Shown here: piece by piece, positions 62,701-64,000 of the stretch
Layout: each line of letters begins with the position of its first letter
Position numbering within the stretch: position 1 is the first letter of the stretch
Assembly: GCF_002874775.1 (NCBI RefSeq)
Contig: NZ_CP020991.1
Coordinates: forward strand, 788,918-852,917
DNA: 64,000 nt
Origin: Monoglobus pectinilyticus
GTDB taxonomy: Bacteria > Bacillota > Clostridia > Monoglobales > Monoglobaceae
Reading direction: 5' to 3'
The notes under the pieces: generated by a model
Told to the model about the DNA's origin: nothing
The model's database searches: none
What the model saw: only the letters and a program-made list of their open reading frames with translations
Translations under genes and position numbers: made by a program

Positions 62701-64000
62701 TCTATCCCTTTACCACATTGTCCCCAATCATTCGTTCCCCATGCTGTAATCATACCTGTCTCATCTATTGCAACTGCATGGTTATATCCAGTATCTATAT
62801 CTATACTTATTGATACAGGTTCAGGTGTAAGTGTAGTGCCAGCATATGATAATCCCAAAACATTGTGGTCATTTGCTCCGCAGGCAAATACAGTTACAAC
62901 ATTAATGAAAAATGTATGTTTATTATATGATTTAACAATATCAGCTCCATTAGAATTTTCCATATGTGTTAATATAGCTAATGTATCTTTTGTACCATTT
63001 CCCAGCTGTCCATATGAGTTATCTCCCTGGGCATATATACCATTAAACCCCTGAACCACAAAACTAGTTAATGAGCCGGCTTCAACATAAGTTATATTTG
63101 ATAGTGTGTGCATAACAGGCAATGATATTTTTCTATTATCTGAAAACGATACTGCATTATATCCGTTATATCCCCATAAATACGCATAACCTCTGCTGTT
63201 TAGTGCTATACAATGCCTTTCACCAACTGCGACCTGTACAATATCTGTCAAGCCTATTACCTGAACAGGAACAGCTGAATTCTCATATGTTCCATTGCCC
63301 AACTGTCCATATGTGTTATCTCCTGCCATCCATAAAGAACCATCACTCTTTATAAATGCTGTGTTGTTTCCTCCGGCTTCTACTTGTACTGTTTTAAGTG
63401 AGCTAAACAGTTCCCAATTTTCTTCCGGTGTTCTTTGATATCCGTTGACATCAAAATCGTCTTTCGGCGATATTTCTATTATCCCATCTGAAATTATATT
63501 GTTTACTAAATTACTATAACTCAGCTTTCGCTGACTATTTACTTTATCTTTCAAATTAGATAATTTAACTGCTGTATTCAGCAGCGATTCTTTTATATTT
63601 TGAACTCCGTTTGATTCTGCCATTGCAGCCCCGGCTGTGACATATGCTGCTGACATTGATGTTCCGCTCTGCTCACCATATTCTCCTCCCGGAAGCGTGC
63701 TTCTTACATTTCTTCCATACATCGCTATATCAACACTGTTTCCGTAGTTTGAATAGTAGCTAAATCCCATATCTTCATTTAATGATGTAACGCTTATCAC
63801 GTTTTCTATATCAAAACTTGCTGGATATATCGGTGTTTCATCTACATTTATCCTACTGTTTCCCGCTGCGCAAACAAATAACAGTCCGCTGTTTTCCATT
63901 GCTTCTTTTAATGCCTGATTATTATCTGTACTTCCCCAACTGCAGTTTACAATCGTCGCTCCATGTTCTTTTGCGTATTCTATCGCTTTTATTAAATCAC
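59730..64000 (-). CDS. Subtilase with 21 RCC1 repeats (5' end beyond window)
   Basis: The frame is open to the right edge (DLIKAIEYAKEHGATIVNCS at the border), so the start and catalytic Asp/His lie outside. The visible S8 part includes LLFVCAAGNSRINVDETPIY, SVTSLNEDMGFSYYSNYG and the catalytic Ser in EQSGTSMSAAYVTAGAAMAE. After a linker, 21 RCC1-type repeats run through most of the 1423 codons, each with a core like MAGDNTYGQLGNGT, SWGANTDGQIGNGT or SWGNNGSGRLGLGD. The last 160 residues contain a domain reading STDVYISAKKGDISSFVISN and FEIVDLIGITDEQDIL, resembling cohesin-type beta sandwiches. It probably shares a transcript with the following subtilase. Confidence 0.87.
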   Translation of the reverse strand, partial: DLIKAIEYAKEHGATIVNCSWGSTDNNQALKEAMENSGLLFVCAAGNSRINVDETPIYPASFDIENVISVTSLNEDMGFSYYSNYGNSVDIAMYGRNVRSTLPGGEYGEQSGTSMSAAYVTAGAAMAESNGVQNIKESLLNTAVKLSNLKDKVNSQRKLSYSNLVNNIISDGIIEISPKDDFDVNGYQRTPEENWELFSSLKTVQVEAGGNNTAFIKSDGSLWMAGDNTYGQLGNGTYENSAVPVQVIGLTDIVQVAVGERHCIALNSRGYAYLWGYNGYNAVSFSDNRKISLPVMHTLSNITYVEAGSLTSFVVQGFNGIYAQGDNSYGQLGNGTKDTLAILTHMENSNGADIVKSYNKHTFFINVVTVFACGANDHNVLGLSYAGTTLTPEPVSISIDIDTGYNHAVAIDETGMITAWGTNDWGQCGKGIDGKGYIDIYNAKDVKCGKEHSIVLLEDGTVMTWGYNLRGQIGDGTHNKRYEPYAVKGMTNITQIAAGNNHIVALDANGNVWRWGDNSYGQFGNGSTVSSNSPINNYYGDLEHKNISSGSNHILYVDKDGKLFTKGDNTYGQLGTSDNVSREDFAEVHGPWGSKKIVKAETCADTSFVLTEDNKVYGWGRNDKYQLHDNTNIDKNVPILIAIAVIDVAAGLEHVIALSKNGEVMAWGENTYGQIILDTISGSSYTRLFSNAKKIAAGDYQSYIIDENSNLYALGKNDKGQLGTSDTENKSQPAFVMNNVKDVSCGNNHTAILTNSGKLFVCGDNTYDQLGITLPNSATYTSSPTDTMLFAGEIFAGANSTAYMADGKVYQCGSVADTQNKSYQAVEGLSDITEVDIGETCLAANADGELYRWGNMAAGKSLKNNITVSPVEVDYPYAVKQVDSYRTQTLAINELGQVIAWGEGYYANGSDKMETKTYPTVIEGIENPTQVSRGKNHNLVLDKNGDVWCWGSNTNNPMGTLGGKVKKASKMTGISNVKQIAAGTEFSIFLKNDGTIWGVGKNDKGQIGQGNTDDYLTPTQITSMKTFKKVSAGESFVVALAEDGLYSWGANTDGQIGNGTTDDEYIPVKLNAELENGEYFTDISAGTNFCLGLTNFGNVYSWGNNGSGRLGLGDKNNRNIPTKIKGITGIKNISAGDSSSLAVKNDGTVYGWGYGSDGQLGFFVTGSTLNPKEITTLNGKNIKQTSCGRAFSVAIGRDGKLYSFGRNNSGQLGIYSSIPVKVTSNMINDTKWLNGYMAQYLSPIAVSMVLPSSAPNGSKIVWKSSNTDYILDDGTFIKRPDRCSDDIEINLSAEISDNTELFSTCFSYIIEKDSSLSTDVYISAKKGDISSFVISNDENNNMLYTITFDSDIFEIVDLIGITDEQDILPGCQNGTIKIESVDKGVITFRYSATNNFNGYINCLKFKAAKDGNTEIKITNIIE

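Overview
The window reads as the chromosome of a low-GC, anaerobic, Gram-positive bacterium of the class Clostridia. The support is: strong AGGAGG-type Shine-Dalgarno sites, frequent GTG/TTG starts, an mre/zapA/maf cell-shape cluster, an electron-bifurcating NfnAB pair, ECF vitamin transport under a tetrahydrofolate riboswitch, an SLH-domain surface protein, and exported proteins with copper-amine-oxidase-like stalk domains, DUF6273 and DUF4855. The genus cannot be fixed from the sequence.

Layout. (1) 1-7354, minus strand: a compact cell-shape and division operon read as nudix, zapA, U32, maf, mreB, mreC, mreD, PBP2 (cut by the left edge). (2) 8218-14569, plus strand: a PAS/degenerate-GGDEF/EAL protein, a promoter plus THF riboswitch driving folT-folC, then a MATE exporter and a DUF1961 protein. 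(3) 14781-18408, minus strand: nfnA-nfnB-gdhA, coupling ferredoxin/NADH to NADPH and glutamate metabolism. (4) 18843-24655: an M15 peptidase, small and membrane proteins, a citrate synthase with its own promoter and terminator, and an ECF sigma/anti-sigma pair with a likely autoregulatory promoter. (5) 24781-32684, minus strand: tandem GNAT acetyltransferases, a Cache-GGDEF-EAL sensor broken by a one-base shift in an A6 tract, cytidine deaminase, PutP and a CadA-type metal ATPase with a perfect palindromic operator. (6) 32884-41858: an SLH protein, a metal-sensing ArsR repressor, cupin, greA-lysS, a CtpA-type protease with a 31-residue membrane peptide upstream, and a CdaR/PucR regulator. (7) 42054-43517: debris of an integrated element (internally deleted integrase, a stray C-terminal fragment, a small HTH protein). 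(8) 43622-64000, minus strand: about 20 kb of exported or repeat-rich proteins. It holds five DUF6273+stalk paralogues (two of them a near-identical 1449-bp tandem duplication), a 5'-truncated and frameshifted RHS gene, an 1870-residue subtilase/Kelch/PPC/DUF4855 protein, and a subtilase with 21 RCC1 repeats that runs off the right edge.

Region 8 is the unusual part. The RHS protein and the large subtilase end in the same DUF4855-type domain, in the position where RHS proteins normally carry a swappable effector. Several gene ghosts (5' ends of DUF6273 paralogues joined to downstream sequence), duplicated terminators and duplicated genes show that the array expands and contracts by recombination. 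Paralogue differences concentrate in one patch just before the conserved GxRPAFYLD motif, so the array looks like a diversifying set of surface proteins. Three short A-tracts in accessory genes carry apparent one-base shifts (phase variation, decay or base-calling error). No tRNA, rRNA, CRISPR array, reverse transcriptase or intact mobile element was found.
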